Of a stretch of DNA of 64,000 nucleotides, positions 51,932-60,532 are shown one piece after another. The DNA comes from CAWCAW01 sp963714125. Its GTDB lineage: Bacteria; Actinomycetota; Acidimicrobiia; Acidimicrobiales; UBA8190. Under the pieces are notes generated by a model. That model did no database searches and was not told the DNA's origin. It was given only the letters and a program-made list of their open reading frames with translations. The stretch covers positions 682,001 through 746,000 of the forward strand of contig OY970234.1 in the NCBI GenBank assembly GCA_963714125.1, in the 5' to 3' direction. Positions within the stretch are counted from its first letter, which is position 1, and each line of letters begins with the position of its first letter. Both the position numbers and the translations under genes were made by a program.

Positions 51932-52312
51932 TTAGCGGATTGATCCGTTGATCTCACACCAGATCGCTTTGCCGCTCCCTGGACGATCAATAACGCCGAA
52001 GTCATCGGAGATGGCTCGGACGATTTGCAGCCCGCGCCCACGGGCAAATCTTGATTGCTCCTGAAACTTGGGCTCCCCACAGCTCCCGTCGGCAACCTGC
52101 ACTCGAATGCCCCGATCCCCAACGTAGATTTCCAGGTCAAAATCCGTACACGCATGGCAGACAGCGTTGGTGGCGAGTTCGGAGACTGCCAGTTCGACGG
52201 AATCGCGAACGGGCTCAGGTCGATCGCTGAGGAACGCCACGGCGATGTGCCGAGCTTTCGCGACGCTTGCTGGTGTGCCCTGGAGATGCTCCTGGAGTGA
52301 GCGGTTTGGCAC
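51932..52312 (-). CDS. RsbW-like anti-sigma factor / serine kinase (HATPase_c_2)
   Basis: A 126-residue GHKL ATPase: N box ELAVSELATNAVCHA at about 40-54, G1 box VQVADGSCGEP at about 71-81, and GRGLQIVRAISDDFG at about 91-105. Such proteins bind SigB/SigF-type sigma factors and phosphorylate STAS anti-anti-sigma partners. A STAS-containing protein is encoded at 54.2 kb and SigB/SigF-like promoters lie around it, so this is a probable part of a general-stress switch. No sigma gene is in the window. Confidence 0.8.
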   Translation of the reverse strand: MPNRSLQEHLQGTPASVAKARHIAVAFLSDRPEPVRDSVELAVSELATNAVCHACTDFDLEIYVGDRGIRVQVADGSCGEPKFQEQSRFARGRGLQIVRAISDDFGVIDRPGSGKAIWCEINGSIR

Positions 52313-52619
52313 AATATCTACCTTCCGGGTCGGCTTTGGAAGTGTCTCACATCATCGGATCGTCTCGGCGGGTAAGGCCCCTGCTGCAAACGAGTGAACC
52401 ATGCCTCTCGAATAGGCTTCGACCTACCCATCAAGAGGCGACTGCAACCACGAGGCAAGATTTGGCCTTGAACGACTGCGTAGTTGCCAGAGGTGCCTCG
52501 CCCCGTGGAACGGAAAGTTGCGTACTTCAATCCTTTCAAATCTTTAGGCCTGTTTGCTTACCCAACGCCCTCAGACCCCGGGTGTCAATGATTCTGGGAT
52601 CTGGTCGTCAGAAACGACA
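52313..52619. other. Region upstream of the ferritin-like stress gene without a recognised gene
   Basis: No supported coding frame was seen. A weak GGTT-N16-GGGTAG element on the minus strand (near 52426-52451) could serve the RsbW-like gene but is less convincing than the others. Confidence 0.35.
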
Positions 52620-52645
52620 GTTTCGTTCGCACCTCGAACGGGTAT
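52620..52645 (+). promoter_or_regulatory. Perfect-match SigB/SigF-type promoter
   Basis: GTTT (52620-52623), exactly 16 nt, GGGTAT (52640-52645), 57 nt before the ATG of a ferritin-like gene. It matches the SigF consensus GTTT-N16-GGGTAT at every defined position. Confidence 0.65.
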
Positions 52646-52702
52646 TCGCGATTCGATCTAGTCGCCGTTTCGAATCCCCAAGAACTGAAGTGAGTGAGCG
52701 AC

Positions 52703-53113
52703 ATGAATGAAAACCAGCTGCACGAGCTCCTCTAGCAGGCTCTGGAAACCGAGCTAGGTGGGGTTCAGGTGCATGAAACCGCGCTGCGGTGTGTCCAGAA
52801 TGATGACTTGCGAAACGAGTGGGAGAAGTACCACGAGCAGACAACTCACCACGTTGAAGTCGTTCGTGACCTCTTTACTGTTTTCGAACTTGATCCCGAC
52901 GCTGAGACACCCGGTCGTCTAGTCGTGCGTCACATCGGACAATCGTTGGTGAACGCCATGGAGTTGGCTCTTGCCGATGGATCCGGGAGCGCAGCCGAGC
53001 TGGTTGCCACCGAATACGTCACGTTGGCCGAGACCAAGGACCATCAGAACTGGGAACTCAAGAAGGAACGATTAAGAGTCGGATTCGCGCTAGATGCGTC
53101 GGCTCAAAGATGA
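52703..53113 (+). pseudogene. Ferritin-like stress protein interrupted by an amber codon
   Basis: From ATG 52703 the frame reads MNENQLHELL, then TAG (52733-52735), then continues in the same frame as QALETELGGVQVHETALRCV and on through HHVEVVRDLFTVFELDPDAE, RHIGQSLVNAMELALA and LAETKDHQNWEL. Pieces on both sides of the stop fit one ferritin-like/DUF892-type helical protein. The C-terminus also departs from the expected pattern after NWEL and ends early. A GTG at 52769 could restart translation. A perfect SigB/SigF-type promoter precedes it. It is either a recent pseudogene or a read-through or restarted gene. Confidence 0.6.
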
Positions 53114-53157
53114 GCTCAACCAGCAAGGGGCCGAGGTGCTAGGACGGCCCTGAAGCC

Positions 53158-53172
53158 CGAAGAGTTTCTTCG
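53158..53172. terminator. Small hairpin between convergent genes
   Basis: CGAAGA-GTT-TCTTCG is a perfect 6-bp stem in the 100-bp gap between the ferritin-like and GAF-ANTAR genes. It could stop transcription from both sides weakly. Confidence 0.3.
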
Positions 53173-53212
53173 AGCCTGTCGGTCCTCGATGCCGCTGGGT
53201 GTAGTCCGTTAG

Positions 53213-53971
53213 CTATTCGCCCGTGTCGGGACGCTCACCGGTTTCAACCAATGTCTTGGCGATCTCGCGCAGCTTGACGTTCAAGTGCTGAGAGGCTCGG
53301 CGCAAGATATCGAACGCTTCGTCGGAGGAAATGCGTTCGCGTTCGATGAGGATGCCTTCGGCCTGTCCGATGATTTGCCGAGTCACAAGCGCAGCCTGGA
53401 GGTTTTCGATCTTGAGTTCTTCTCTGTCGCGGCCCTGGGCAGTCGAGAGAGCCACGCCGGCAAGAGCGGCCAGAATCGAGGCCTTGCCCCGGTCGACGAT
53501 CCCAAAAGCCTGGGGATAACGAGCGTAAAGGTTGAGGGCTCCCTGGGTGCCGGTCCTCGAGAGCCCCATCCCCAGGGCGCTGCGAACACCAACCGAGGCG
53601 GCTAAGGGTCCGAACCGAGGCCATCGGGGGTCATCCGCTAGGTCTTCGCCATAGATGGCGCCGCTCCTTTCCATGATGGCGTCCAGGCAGGGCCCCTCCC
53701 CAGTGTCGTGTTGGAGCAGGTCGATCTCGACGACGATGGGATCTGTGTACACCGGAGTGGTTATGTCGTCGCCATCCACCACAAAGATGCCGGCAAAGTC
53801 GCATCCTTCGATCGTCTCGACACCAAGATCAACAACCCGTTTCAGGGTCGCGTGAGCCCCCCCAGCAGAGAAGATGTCACGCGCCGTCTCCGATAGGCGC
53901 GCGCTGAGATCCTCCGCAGCGTCGACGTGGGTGGATTTTTGGCTGGTAGGAGGCTTCTTCTCGCTGGCCAT
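53213..53971 (-). CDS. GAF-ANTAR domain regulator
   Basis: A 252-residue protein with a GAF domain at about 40-170 (CDFAGIFVVDGDDI, DTGEGPCLDAI) and an ANTAR domain at about 180-245 (IENLQAALVTRQIIGQAEGIL then SDEAFDILRRASQHLNVKL). ANTAR domains bind paired RNA hairpins and prevent transcription termination. The GAF domain would sense a ligand or redox change. ATG 53971 is preferred; a GTG four codons upstream is possible. It is divergent from a related STAS-GAF-ANTAR gene. Confidence 0.8.
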   Translation of the reverse strand: MASEKKPPTSQKSTHVDAAEDLSARLSETARDIFSAGGAHATLKRVVDLGVETIEGCDFAGIFVVDGDDITTPVYTDPIVVEIDLLQHDTGEGPCLDAIMERSGAIYGEDLADDPRWPRFGPLAASVGVRSALGMGLSRTGTQGALNLYARYPQAFGIVDRGKASILAALAGVALSTAQGRDREELKIENLQAALVTRQIIGQAEGILIERERISSDEAFDILRRASQHLNVKLREIAKTLVETGERPDTGE

Positions 53972-54241
53972 AGTTGAACTCACCAAATTTACACCTGGTG
54001 GTCGGCTTGGAATCGGAGTACCGTGGTTACTGCCTTCTACAGCGAGGGTTCGTGGACAGCCCTATTCGTCCAGAGCGACCCGGAGGCACGATTTCGTGCT
54101 CAGTTCCTTGCTGTTGGCGGAAAATGGCTTCCTTCGGTGTAACGGCCGCGTCCCGGTGTCGGCGGCTCCCAGCATCGGCGAGGGAAGCCCCGCCCGGACC
54201 GTATTGCCCGATCGCCCGCTATCGGGCACCTCGGGAAGATC

Positions 54242-55369
54242 GTGAATCCCCTCGGTTTCGCGATGGACTTCGGGATTGCCGTCACCTACGGGGCCCAAGA
54301 GGTCACCCTGAAGGTCGCGGGTGAGGTCGACCTGGCCACTGTCCCCGATTTCGGCGGCATTGTTGACGCAGTGATCGACCGAGGCCATCTGTCGCTGGTA
54401 TTGGACCTGGCTGAGCTGAAGTTCTTCAGTGCCCAAGGTCTAGAGGTGATCGCCGAAAGTTCGAGTCGACTTCGATCTTTGGGTGGCAGCATCACCATCC
54501 GGTCGCCATCGGCCATCCTGATTCGCATGATGGCCATCACCGGCCTCACCGAGTCGGTCCGCTGGGAATCCGAACCGCCTTCCCGCGCTACTGCCCCGCA
54601 TGAACCTGACTTATCGGGCAATCCAGTGAGCGACCTCAGCAGCCTGACCGGACACCTCTGGCGAGTTACAAGTGTCCCGGCTGCCAACGACGTTGTCGAC
54701 AGTGCTCTCCGACTGGTGGTGGCCGTGGCTGCGGCCACAGTGGAGGGCGCTGATGGCGTGAGTGTCACGCTCAACCGCCAGGGCCGACTTACGACGGTGG
54801 CGGCCAGCGATCAGACGGTCTTGGAGATGGACGAAGACCAATATGCCACGGGGGAAGGACCTTGTTTGGCGGCCTTCTTCGAGGGGCGCACGTTCCATGC
54901 CAAATCCCTCGCTGACGAGTCCCGGTGGCCGGCTTTTACGCCCAGGGCCCTCGGACGCGGCATCAACGCCATCCTTTCCACTCCGCTCGTGGCCGAGGAA
55001 ATGCCGGTGGGAGCGCTGAACGTCTATTCCCGCAGGTCCTCCGTCTTCGCCGAGAAGGAGCAGGAACTGGCTTCGTTCCTTGCCGGGGAAGCGTCGAACA
55101 TCCTGCGAGATGCTGGAGCGGCCGTGCCAGAACACGTTCTGATTGCGCGTTTAGTCGAGGCGCTTGAGGATCGTGAAGCCATTTCCCAGGCCCAGGGAGT
55201 GCTCATGGCCCGGGACGGTCTCACGAGTGATGATGCCTATGCCACGCTGCTGCGTCTGTCGCGTCGCAGCGGGGTACCGCTGCGACAGTTGGCCGCAGGC
55301 GTGATTGCCTCGACCCAGCCAACACTAGGGCCCGACACGGCCGACGATGGTGGTGACACTTCCAAATGA
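54242..55369 (+). CDS. STAS-GAF-ANTAR fusion protein
   Basis: A 375-residue three-domain protein. The STAS anti-anti-sigma-like domain is at about 8-110 (VTLKVAGEVDLATVPDFGG, LVLDLAELKFFSAQGLEVI, where S63 is the likely phospho-site). GAF is at about 145-285 (YATGEGPCLAAFFEGRTF) and ANTAR at about 300-360 (LVEALEDREAISQAQGVLMA). It could join the partner-switch of RsbW-like kinases to RNA-level antitermination. GTG with CGGGAAG upstream is the start. Its stop overlaps the next small gene by 4 nt. Confidence 0.8.
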   Translation: MNPLGFAMDFGIAVTYGAQEVTLKVAGEVDLATVPDFGGIVDAVIDRGHLSLVLDLAELKFFSAQGLEVIAESSSRLRSLGGSITIRSPSAILIRMMAITGLTESVRWESEPPSRATAPHEPDLSGNPVSDLSSLTGHLWRVTSVPAANDVVDSALRLVVAVAAATVEGADGVSVTLNRQGRLTTVAASDQTVLEMDEDQYATGEGPCLAAFFEGRTFHAKSLADESRWPAFTPRALGRGINAILSTPLVAEEMPVGALNVYSRRSSVFAEKEQELASFLAGEASNILRDAGAAVPEHVLIARLVEALEDREAISQAQGVLMARDGLTSDDAYATLLRLSRRSGVPLRQLAAGVIASTQPTLGPDTADDGGDTSK

Positions 55370-55647
55370 CGATTCCATCTCAAATCCCGACGAATAGCCT
55401 GGACCGGGCGCGCATCGACGCCGGGCTCTCCCATGGTGATCTGTGGTTGCGATACTTCGCTCTGGGGGGCATGAGTCCATCGCTCGACGTCGAAGCGTTT
55501 CTCTTCGGGGCGTTGGTTCCCAGTCCCCATGACCATGATGTCGTGGTCCACGCTCTCAACGAACGCTTTACGGAACTCGGCCGTGACCACCCCGTGGCCT
55601 ACTCCGACGATTCCTCTAAGGAAGTGCCCGACACCGAGAACTCATAA
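55366..55647 (+). CDS. Conserved small hypothetical protein coupled to the STAS-GAF-ANTAR gene
   Basis: A 93-residue protein with the pattern RIDAGLSHGDLWLRYFALGG at 16-35 and HDHDVVVHALNERFTELG at about 55-72. Similar short proteins accompany GAF/ANTAR or stress genes in actinobacteria but have no known function. The ATG overlaps the previous stop (ATGA), showing translational coupling. Confidence 0.65.
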   Translation: MTIPSQIPTNSLDRARIDAGLSHGDLWLRYFALGGMSPSLDVEAFLFGALVPSPHDHDVVVHALNERFTELGRDHPVAYSDDSSKEVPDTENS

Positions 55648-55737
55648 ACTGATACCCGAAGTCGGGCAATACGACTCATTTTGATCCGACGTAATGAGCA
55701 CATGAGTCAGAAATGCCTCCGGAGCAGACGAGTAATG

Positions 55738-56235
55738 CTAGTCGGCGTTAGGTCGGAATGGCTCCGGGATCACCACCGCGTAGCGACCCGATTCCAGGCG
55801 GACTCGGTCCTTGGAATTGCCTTGACAAATGCATGCGGATCGGAAGGACCAATGCGCCGTGTCCAGACGGAACCACACCTGCTTGCCGCCCGATAGCTTG
55901 GCAACACCCCATTCCTGTGCCAACGAATCAACCAGCATCAGTCCACGACCGTTCAGAGCGAGCGGGTCGAGCTGTTGGGATCGAAGCCCACCTGGCGGAA
56001 GTGATCCCTGGTCTGCAACGCCCACCTCAAGAACGCCATCAGCAACGGCAAGGGTGACGGTTGGATCACTGTGCGCATGGTCAATAGCGTTCGTCATGAG
56101 TTCGCTCGTCAATAACATGGCTACGTCGCTCAGGTCAGCCAACTCCCAGCGTGCGAGAACACTGAGAACAAACCGCCATGACCGAGCCACGGACGACGGC
56201 TTCTTCTCGAATTCCTCACTCGTCAGGCGGCACAC
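55738..56235 (-). CDS. RsbW-like anti-sigma factor / serine kinase (HATPase_c_2)
   Basis: A 165-residue GHKL ATPase: N box LLTSELMTNAIDHA at about 41-54, G1 box VGVADQGSLPP at about 72-82 and GRGLMLVDSLAQEWGV at about 96-111. The C-terminal tail is longer than in the paralogue at 51932. It probably controls a stress sigma factor or a STAS protein such as the one next door. It is convergent with the STAS-GAF-ANTAR unit. Confidence 0.8.
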   Translation of the reverse strand: MCRLTSEEFEKKPSSVARSWRFVLSVLARWELADLSDVAMLLTSELMTNAIDHAHSDPTVTLAVADGVLEVGVADQGSLPPGGLRSQQLDPLALNGRGLMLVDSLAQEWGVAKLSGGKQVWFRLDTAHWSFRSACICQGNSKDRVRLESGRYAVVIPEPFRPNAD

Positions 56236-56656
56236 GGAAACCCTGGATTTGTTTGTGGTCCAACGGCGTTACTCACAATATCAGTGGTCAATCTGCGAAG
56301 GATTCAGTCACGTCGACTCGGGCCATGGTTCAGCGATAACGGTGGCTAGATATGCCACTACCTCATTCGCTCATTCGTTGTTTTCACAAATTACAAATGC
56401 CAAGCAGCGAGACGGTGATCAGGAGCTGTCTCACGAATTCTCGACGACAATTGTCGGTCCCAGCCGTCATGAGCTTCGTCCACGAGCGTCCCAAGGCAGT
56501 AACGTCGGAGTCGGAGTCGTCTGGCGAGGGTCGATCGGCGGCGGCAGCTGGTTTGCGAATACCAGCTCGTGGCGTACTGCGGACGAGATTTCTCGGCACC
56601 GCACAGGCGCTGGTGAATACCTATGGTAACGAGGATTCCCCTTAGGTCTATTACTT
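56236..56656. other. About 420 bp without a recognised gene
   Basis: A 97-codon open frame (56352-56645) exists on the plus strand but has no ribosome site, family or coding bias. Nothing else was seen. Confidence 0.45.
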
Positions 56657-56682
56657 GCGTAATGGCACCTCCGATCGGGTAC
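56657..56682 (+). promoter_or_regulatory. Possible SigB-type promoter (weaker)
   Basis: GCGT, 16 nt, GGGTAC (-10 at 56677-56682) fits the looser Streptomyces SigB form GNNT-N14-16-GGGTAC, 48 nt before the flippase-fusion start. Confidence 0.35.
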
Positions 56683-56730
56683 AAGATGCGTCATGGTTCG
56701 GGACGCGTCTGCTCGTAAGAGGGTTTGTGG

Positions 56731-59055
56731 GTGGAGATGAAGCCACCGCCGGGACTTTCTCAACGCGATCGGATACACCGCCCCACTGACCTTGCACTCT
56801 CGGTAGTGGCGTTGTTTATCGTCGTCTTCACGCTTGGTGTGATTCGAACGCTCCCGACTGGAAGCACGGAGCTTTCAAATGACGTGTCGCGGTGGCTAAG
56901 CCATATTCCCCGATGGGTATCCTCTGGAGCCGAGGTTGTTTTGGCGCTCGGTTGCATCGCATTGGTGGTCGTTGCACTCATCGTGCTTGTCCGAAGCGAC
57001 ATTCGTAGTGCATTTAATGCCGCAGGTGGCGCCGCGGCGGCGACGGTAGGGGCCATCGTTGCGACGAGTATCTGGCACAGCCAACACGGAACGGTTGCTT
57101 CGGCTGTATTGCATGGCAGGAATCCCTTCATTTTTGTCGTCGATTCGGCACTGGTGGCATTCTTGGTCGCAAGTGATCTGGCTCGACGTTCGAGGTGGAC
57201 GCGCTGGTACTTCCTGGCGGGTGCCGGGCTCCTACTCACCGGCCTCGCGGTGGACTCCCTTACGCCCTTTGCGGCCGGAATCGTGCTGTTCGGCGGCCTG
57301 CTCTGTGGCTGGGGGATTCGCTGGCTATTTGGTGCGGCATCCGTTCGACCACGCATGTCCGAACTGATCGACTGGCTCTTAAGTCATCATCTTTCGGTCA
57401 GCACGTTGGTGGAGAGAGACTCCAATGGCGCACGTCTCCTTGGCACCCTTACTGATGGCACGTCGATCGAGGTTCGCATGGCGAACCGTGATACTCGAGG
57501 ATCGGGATTAGCGCGACGCCTCTGGACAATGATTCGTCTCCGCCAGATTGTTGTTGGCCATGTAGCGCTTAGCTCTCGCAGCCAATTGGAACAGCTGGCC
57601 CTTGCAAGCCTCATCGCAAGGAGCGCGGGCGTTGTGAGTCCCGTCATGCTCCTGCTCAATGAGATGCCAACCGAGACCCTCGTTCTTGTCACGGGCACAC
57701 CGAACGGAAACGGGAGCGGAGACCAGTACAACCCGCAAAGTGCCAAGGCCCTCTTCAAGGCCCTGAGAACGCTGCATGATGCTGGGATCGCTCACCGAGA
57801 CCTGCGACGACAAAACTTGATCGCAGCCGAGGGATTGTCGGGGTTCTTGTCCCTCGATGCCGCACTCCCGGGTGCCGGCGAACTCGTGCGTCGGCTCGAT
57901 GTGACCCAACTCTTAACAACCCTCGCCCAGTCAGTAGGACCAGCCGATGCTGTAGAGGCATTCCGTGGCGCGTATCAGCCCAAAGATGAGGGAGCCATAG
58001 TCGCCATCCTTCAACCGATCGCTCTTGCTCCATGGGGGTGGGCGGCTATGCGAGACGCGCGAGATTGCGTGGCTGAGGTGCGTACGGAACTGATGGGGAA
58101 TGACGAGATTCCTCCAATCGCTCGCCTCGAACGATTTCGCTTGCGCACCGTGGCTAGTACTGTCGCGCTGACAGTTATTGCGTTCCTATTTGTTGGCCAG
58201 TTCTCGAAGGTCGATCTTCTCGGCGCTCTTCGTCATACCAACCTCGGCTGGTTCGCAGTTGCTCTACTCGGATCAGCAGTCACCTACTTCGCGGCCGCTG
58301 CGAATTTGGCTGCCTTTGTACCCAAGCGCCTGTCACTGATTCGGGGCTTTTTTGTCCAGTTATCGACTGCCTACGTGGGTGTCGCCATGCCGCCAACGGT
58401 GGGACATGTCGCCGTCAACTCCCGCTATCTCACGCGTCAAAAGGTAGATGGAAGCTCGATTGCAGCAGCGGTCGCGTTATCCCAGATCGTGAACGTGGTG
58501 ACCACGGTTCCCTTGCTGATTGTCTTCGGACTTCTTACGGGTTCAGGGATCAGTCGTTTCAAGATTGTGCCCGGCGCCGACTTGCTCATTGGTCTGGCCG
58601 CAATAGCCTGCCTGGTGGGCATCGTTCTTCTCTTGCCTCAAACGCGGGCGCGGTTCACTCAAGCAGTATGGCCTCATATACGAGGGGTGTGGCCGCGTCT
58701 CGTCGCGGCGATCTCTCAGCCCCTCCGACTCGCGGCGGGGATCGGAGCCAACCTGTTGCTCACGTTGGGCTACCTCGTCGCCTTCATTGCTGCTCTCCAT
58801 GCGCTGGGCGCCCATCCAGCGCTCCTCCCAGCCGCGATCGTTTATCTCGCTGGGAACACGGTGGGATCGTTTGCCCCTACGCCAGGAGGTATCGGGGCGA
58901 TTGAGGCCGTGCTTACGGCAGGACTCACGGCCATCGGAGTCCCACCACATGAGGCCATTCCGGCTGTCCTGATCTTTCGGATCGCCACCTTCTGGCTGCC
59001 CATACCGGCGGGTTGGCTTTCCTACGAAGCGCTCAGGCGCCGCGGCACGCTCTAG
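56731..59055 (+). CDS. Kinase-like domain fused to lysylphosphatidylglycerol synthase/flippase-type membrane domain
   Basis: A 774-residue membrane protein. About six spans fill residues 25-205. A protein-kinase-like segment lies at about 215-440, with the catalytic-loop motif HRDLRRQN near 350 but no clear glycine loop or DFG. Then come eight or so spans of the TIGR00374/LPG synthase transmembrane family (about 465-765), including the signature TPGGIGAIEAVLTAGL near 720. The family moves or modifies lipids at the membrane. GTG 56731 has GAGGG 7 nt upstream; ATG 56737 is the alternative. Kinase activity is doubtful. Confidence 0.75.
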   Translation: MEMKPPPGLSQRDRIHRPTDLALSVVALFIVVFTLGVIRTLPTGSTELSNDVSRWLSHIPRWVSSGAEVVLALGCIALVVVALIVLVRSDIRSAFNAAGGAAAATVGAIVATSIWHSQHGTVASAVLHGRNPFIFVVDSALVAFLVASDLARRSRWTRWYFLAGAGLLLTGLAVDSLTPFAAGIVLFGGLLCGWGIRWLFGAASVRPRMSELIDWLLSHHLSVSTLVERDSNGARLLGTLTDGTSIEVRMANRDTRGSGLARRLWTMIRLRQIVVGHVALSSRSQLEQLALASLIARSAGVVSPVMLLLNEMPTETLVLVTGTPNGNGSGDQYNPQSAKALFKALRTLHDAGIAHRDLRRQNLIAAEGLSGFLSLDAALPGAGELVRRLDVTQLLTTLAQSVGPADAVEAFRGAYQPKDEGAIVAILQPIALAPWGWAAMRDARDCVAEVRTELMGNDEIPPIARLERFRLRTVASTVALTVIAFLFVGQFSKVDLLGALRHTNLGWFAVALLGSAVTYFAAAANLAAFVPKRLSLIRGFFVQLSTAYVGVAMPPTVGHVAVNSRYLTRQKVDGSSIAAAVALSQIVNVVTTVPLLIVFGLLTGSGISRFKIVPGADLLIGLAAIACLVGIVLLLPQTRARFTQAVWPHIRGVWPRLVAAISQPLRLAAGIGANLLLTLGYLVAFIAALHALGAHPALLPAAIVYLAGNTVGSFAPTPGGIGAIEAVLTAGLTAIGVPPHEAIPAVLIFRIATFWLPIPAGWLSYEALRRRGTL

Positions 59056-59248
59056 TTCCGGCGTTTCTGACCCACCATCGTTTCTGATAGATGCACGCGT
59101 GCCCGTCTGGAAGAAAATGTGGGCCAGACCTCATCATCTGGATGTTTCCCACGGCCATTCGCCGTTGCGCTGTCGAAGGTCATGTCGTTCACACGCGACC
59201 CGTGGAGAGGATCGCAGGAACGGCAGATCTAAGGGTGTTAGTCGCGCA

Positions 59249-60127
59249 CTAAGCCTGCGGGGGAGTTTCAGTGGCCGACACGGCGATCTCCTGGCCGAGA
59301 CGAGCATCTCGAAGGAGCTCGAGGTGGTCGCCACTCCAGAACCTCCCGGGGTCATACCAGTTGGCGGGGCGGATGCGGTCAAGAAGACCCATCACCTGAT
59401 AGGCGCTGGCGACAACCTCGGCGCAATAGCTGGCCTCAATGTCGGCCGGGCGGTGAATCCTTCCTCGTGCCCAGCGCCCCACCAATGCCAGTGTTGTCGG
59501 GAACGAAGTGCCGTCCTTACGTGCGATCTCTCTGAGCAGTGCATCCTCCATTTCCTGAGTAACGTCAGCGTGTAATTGTCGCAGCCACGCGCCTTGGTGG
59601 TAGCGCTCCGTCCAGGTGGTCACCGCCGACCCCAGGTCGTGCAGTTGCACGCCCCGGTGGCGTGAGCCGCTCCACACGTCCAGCAGCGAGTGGCCAAGTT
59701 CGGCATGCCACATCAGCGGCGGAAGGTCCCCGAGCACGACCGCAATGCCCACATGGTTGATGGGACTGTTGGTGAAAACTTGGATGGCGCGGTCAGCGGC
59801 GCTCGGGCCCCGGAAGAGCCACAGGTCCCCCGTGCGCGTCATTTCGACGGCGTCGGCCACGCTGAGAATCTCACCCACGGTGTACGAGCGAGAAAGAGCT
59901 ACCGACCCGATGGCGCGAGCGGGGAATTGCTCTGGCGGATTGGTCGGCAAGCTCGTCACCGGGGTGGCGCCAGCGAGTTCAGCGACTCGTTCGTGAAGCC
60001 GGTTCCGCACTTCGTGAGGCGTGTACGCCCGACGCCGACGTTCAGACTGGACGACAACTACCCCCGTGGCGGCGACTCCAGCTAGGCCGGCGAGCCCAAT
60101 GCTCTTCCAGACGGAGTGTCTCCTCAT
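59249..60127 (-). CDS. Permuted papain-like (YiiX/NlpC-P60-type) protein with N-terminal membrane segment
   Basis: A 292-residue protein with an N-terminal membrane segment (residues 9-26) and a permuted papain-like domain. GDLWLFRG near 104 and NHVGIAV near 126 carry the catalytic-type His, and ASYCAEVVASAYQ near 236 carries the Cys. In this fold the Cys follows the His, unlike classic NlpC/P60. Related enzymes cleave amide bonds in peptides, lipids or cell wall. ATG 60127 has GGAG immediately upstream, so the start is not certain. Confidence 0.65.
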   Translation of the reverse strand: MRRHSVWKSIGLAGLAGVAATGVVVVQSERRRRAYTPHEVRNRLHERVAELAGATPVTSLPTNPPEQFPARAIGSVALSRSYTVGEILSVADAVEMTRTGDLWLFRGPSAADRAIQVFTNSPINHVGIAVVLGDLPPLMWHAELGHSLLDVWSGSRHRGVQLHDLGSAVTTWTERYHQGAWLRQLHADVTQEMEDALLREIARKDGTSFPTTLALVGRWARGRIHRPADIEASYCAEVVASAYQVMGLLDRIRPANWYDPGRFWSGDHLELLRDARLGQEIAVSATETPPQA

Positions 60128-60238
60128 CTCCTGGTCATCATAAGATGTCAGAAAGGGCACGGCCCTTCGCGCGCATGACGGACACCCAAAATGTTTGAAG
60201 ACAGGAGTTCGTCTGCCAGACCGTGGGTTCGTACGTGA

Positions 60239-60532
60239 AGTCGACGCGCTCTGAATCGCGTCGAGCGCTATTCGGCCGAGGTGCGATCTCCCTTTGACGC
60301 TCGACGCCTTCTCCGAGATCTGCTGGGCCGACTGCCGAACGGGGGCTTGGAGTCCGTGGTGCTCATGGCCTTTGAGTTGGCGGCCAATGCCATGGAAACG
60401 CGCGGGCTGATCGCTACCACTTGATGGTGGTGAGAGAGTGCCCCACGGGGGTCTATCAGGATCGAGGTGAAGGACGGGAGCCGCCGGCGTTCCGCAGATC
60501 TCGTAGCATCCTCGGGTGCTCTTCAGGCGTAG
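60239..60532 (+). pseudogene. Decayed RsbW-like HATPase_c_2 gene
   Basis: One frame reads ERYSAEVRSPFDARRLLRDL then LESVVLMAFELAANAMETRG, the N-terminal and N-box part of an RsbW-like kinase, and stops at 60424. The next frame picks up the later strand as SIRIEVKDGSRRRSADLVA and stops at 60532. A frameshift and lost middle make it nonfunctional. It is a third relative of the kinases at 51932 and 55738. Confidence 0.55.

Noticed and set aside
52661..52695. TTTCGAATCCCC considered as the T-arm of a tRNA
   Set aside because: No acceptor stem, anticodon arm or CCA partner could be folded around it.
56352..56645. A 97-codon plus-strand frame
   Set aside because: No ribosome site, no family and Ser-rich random composition; left as non-coding.
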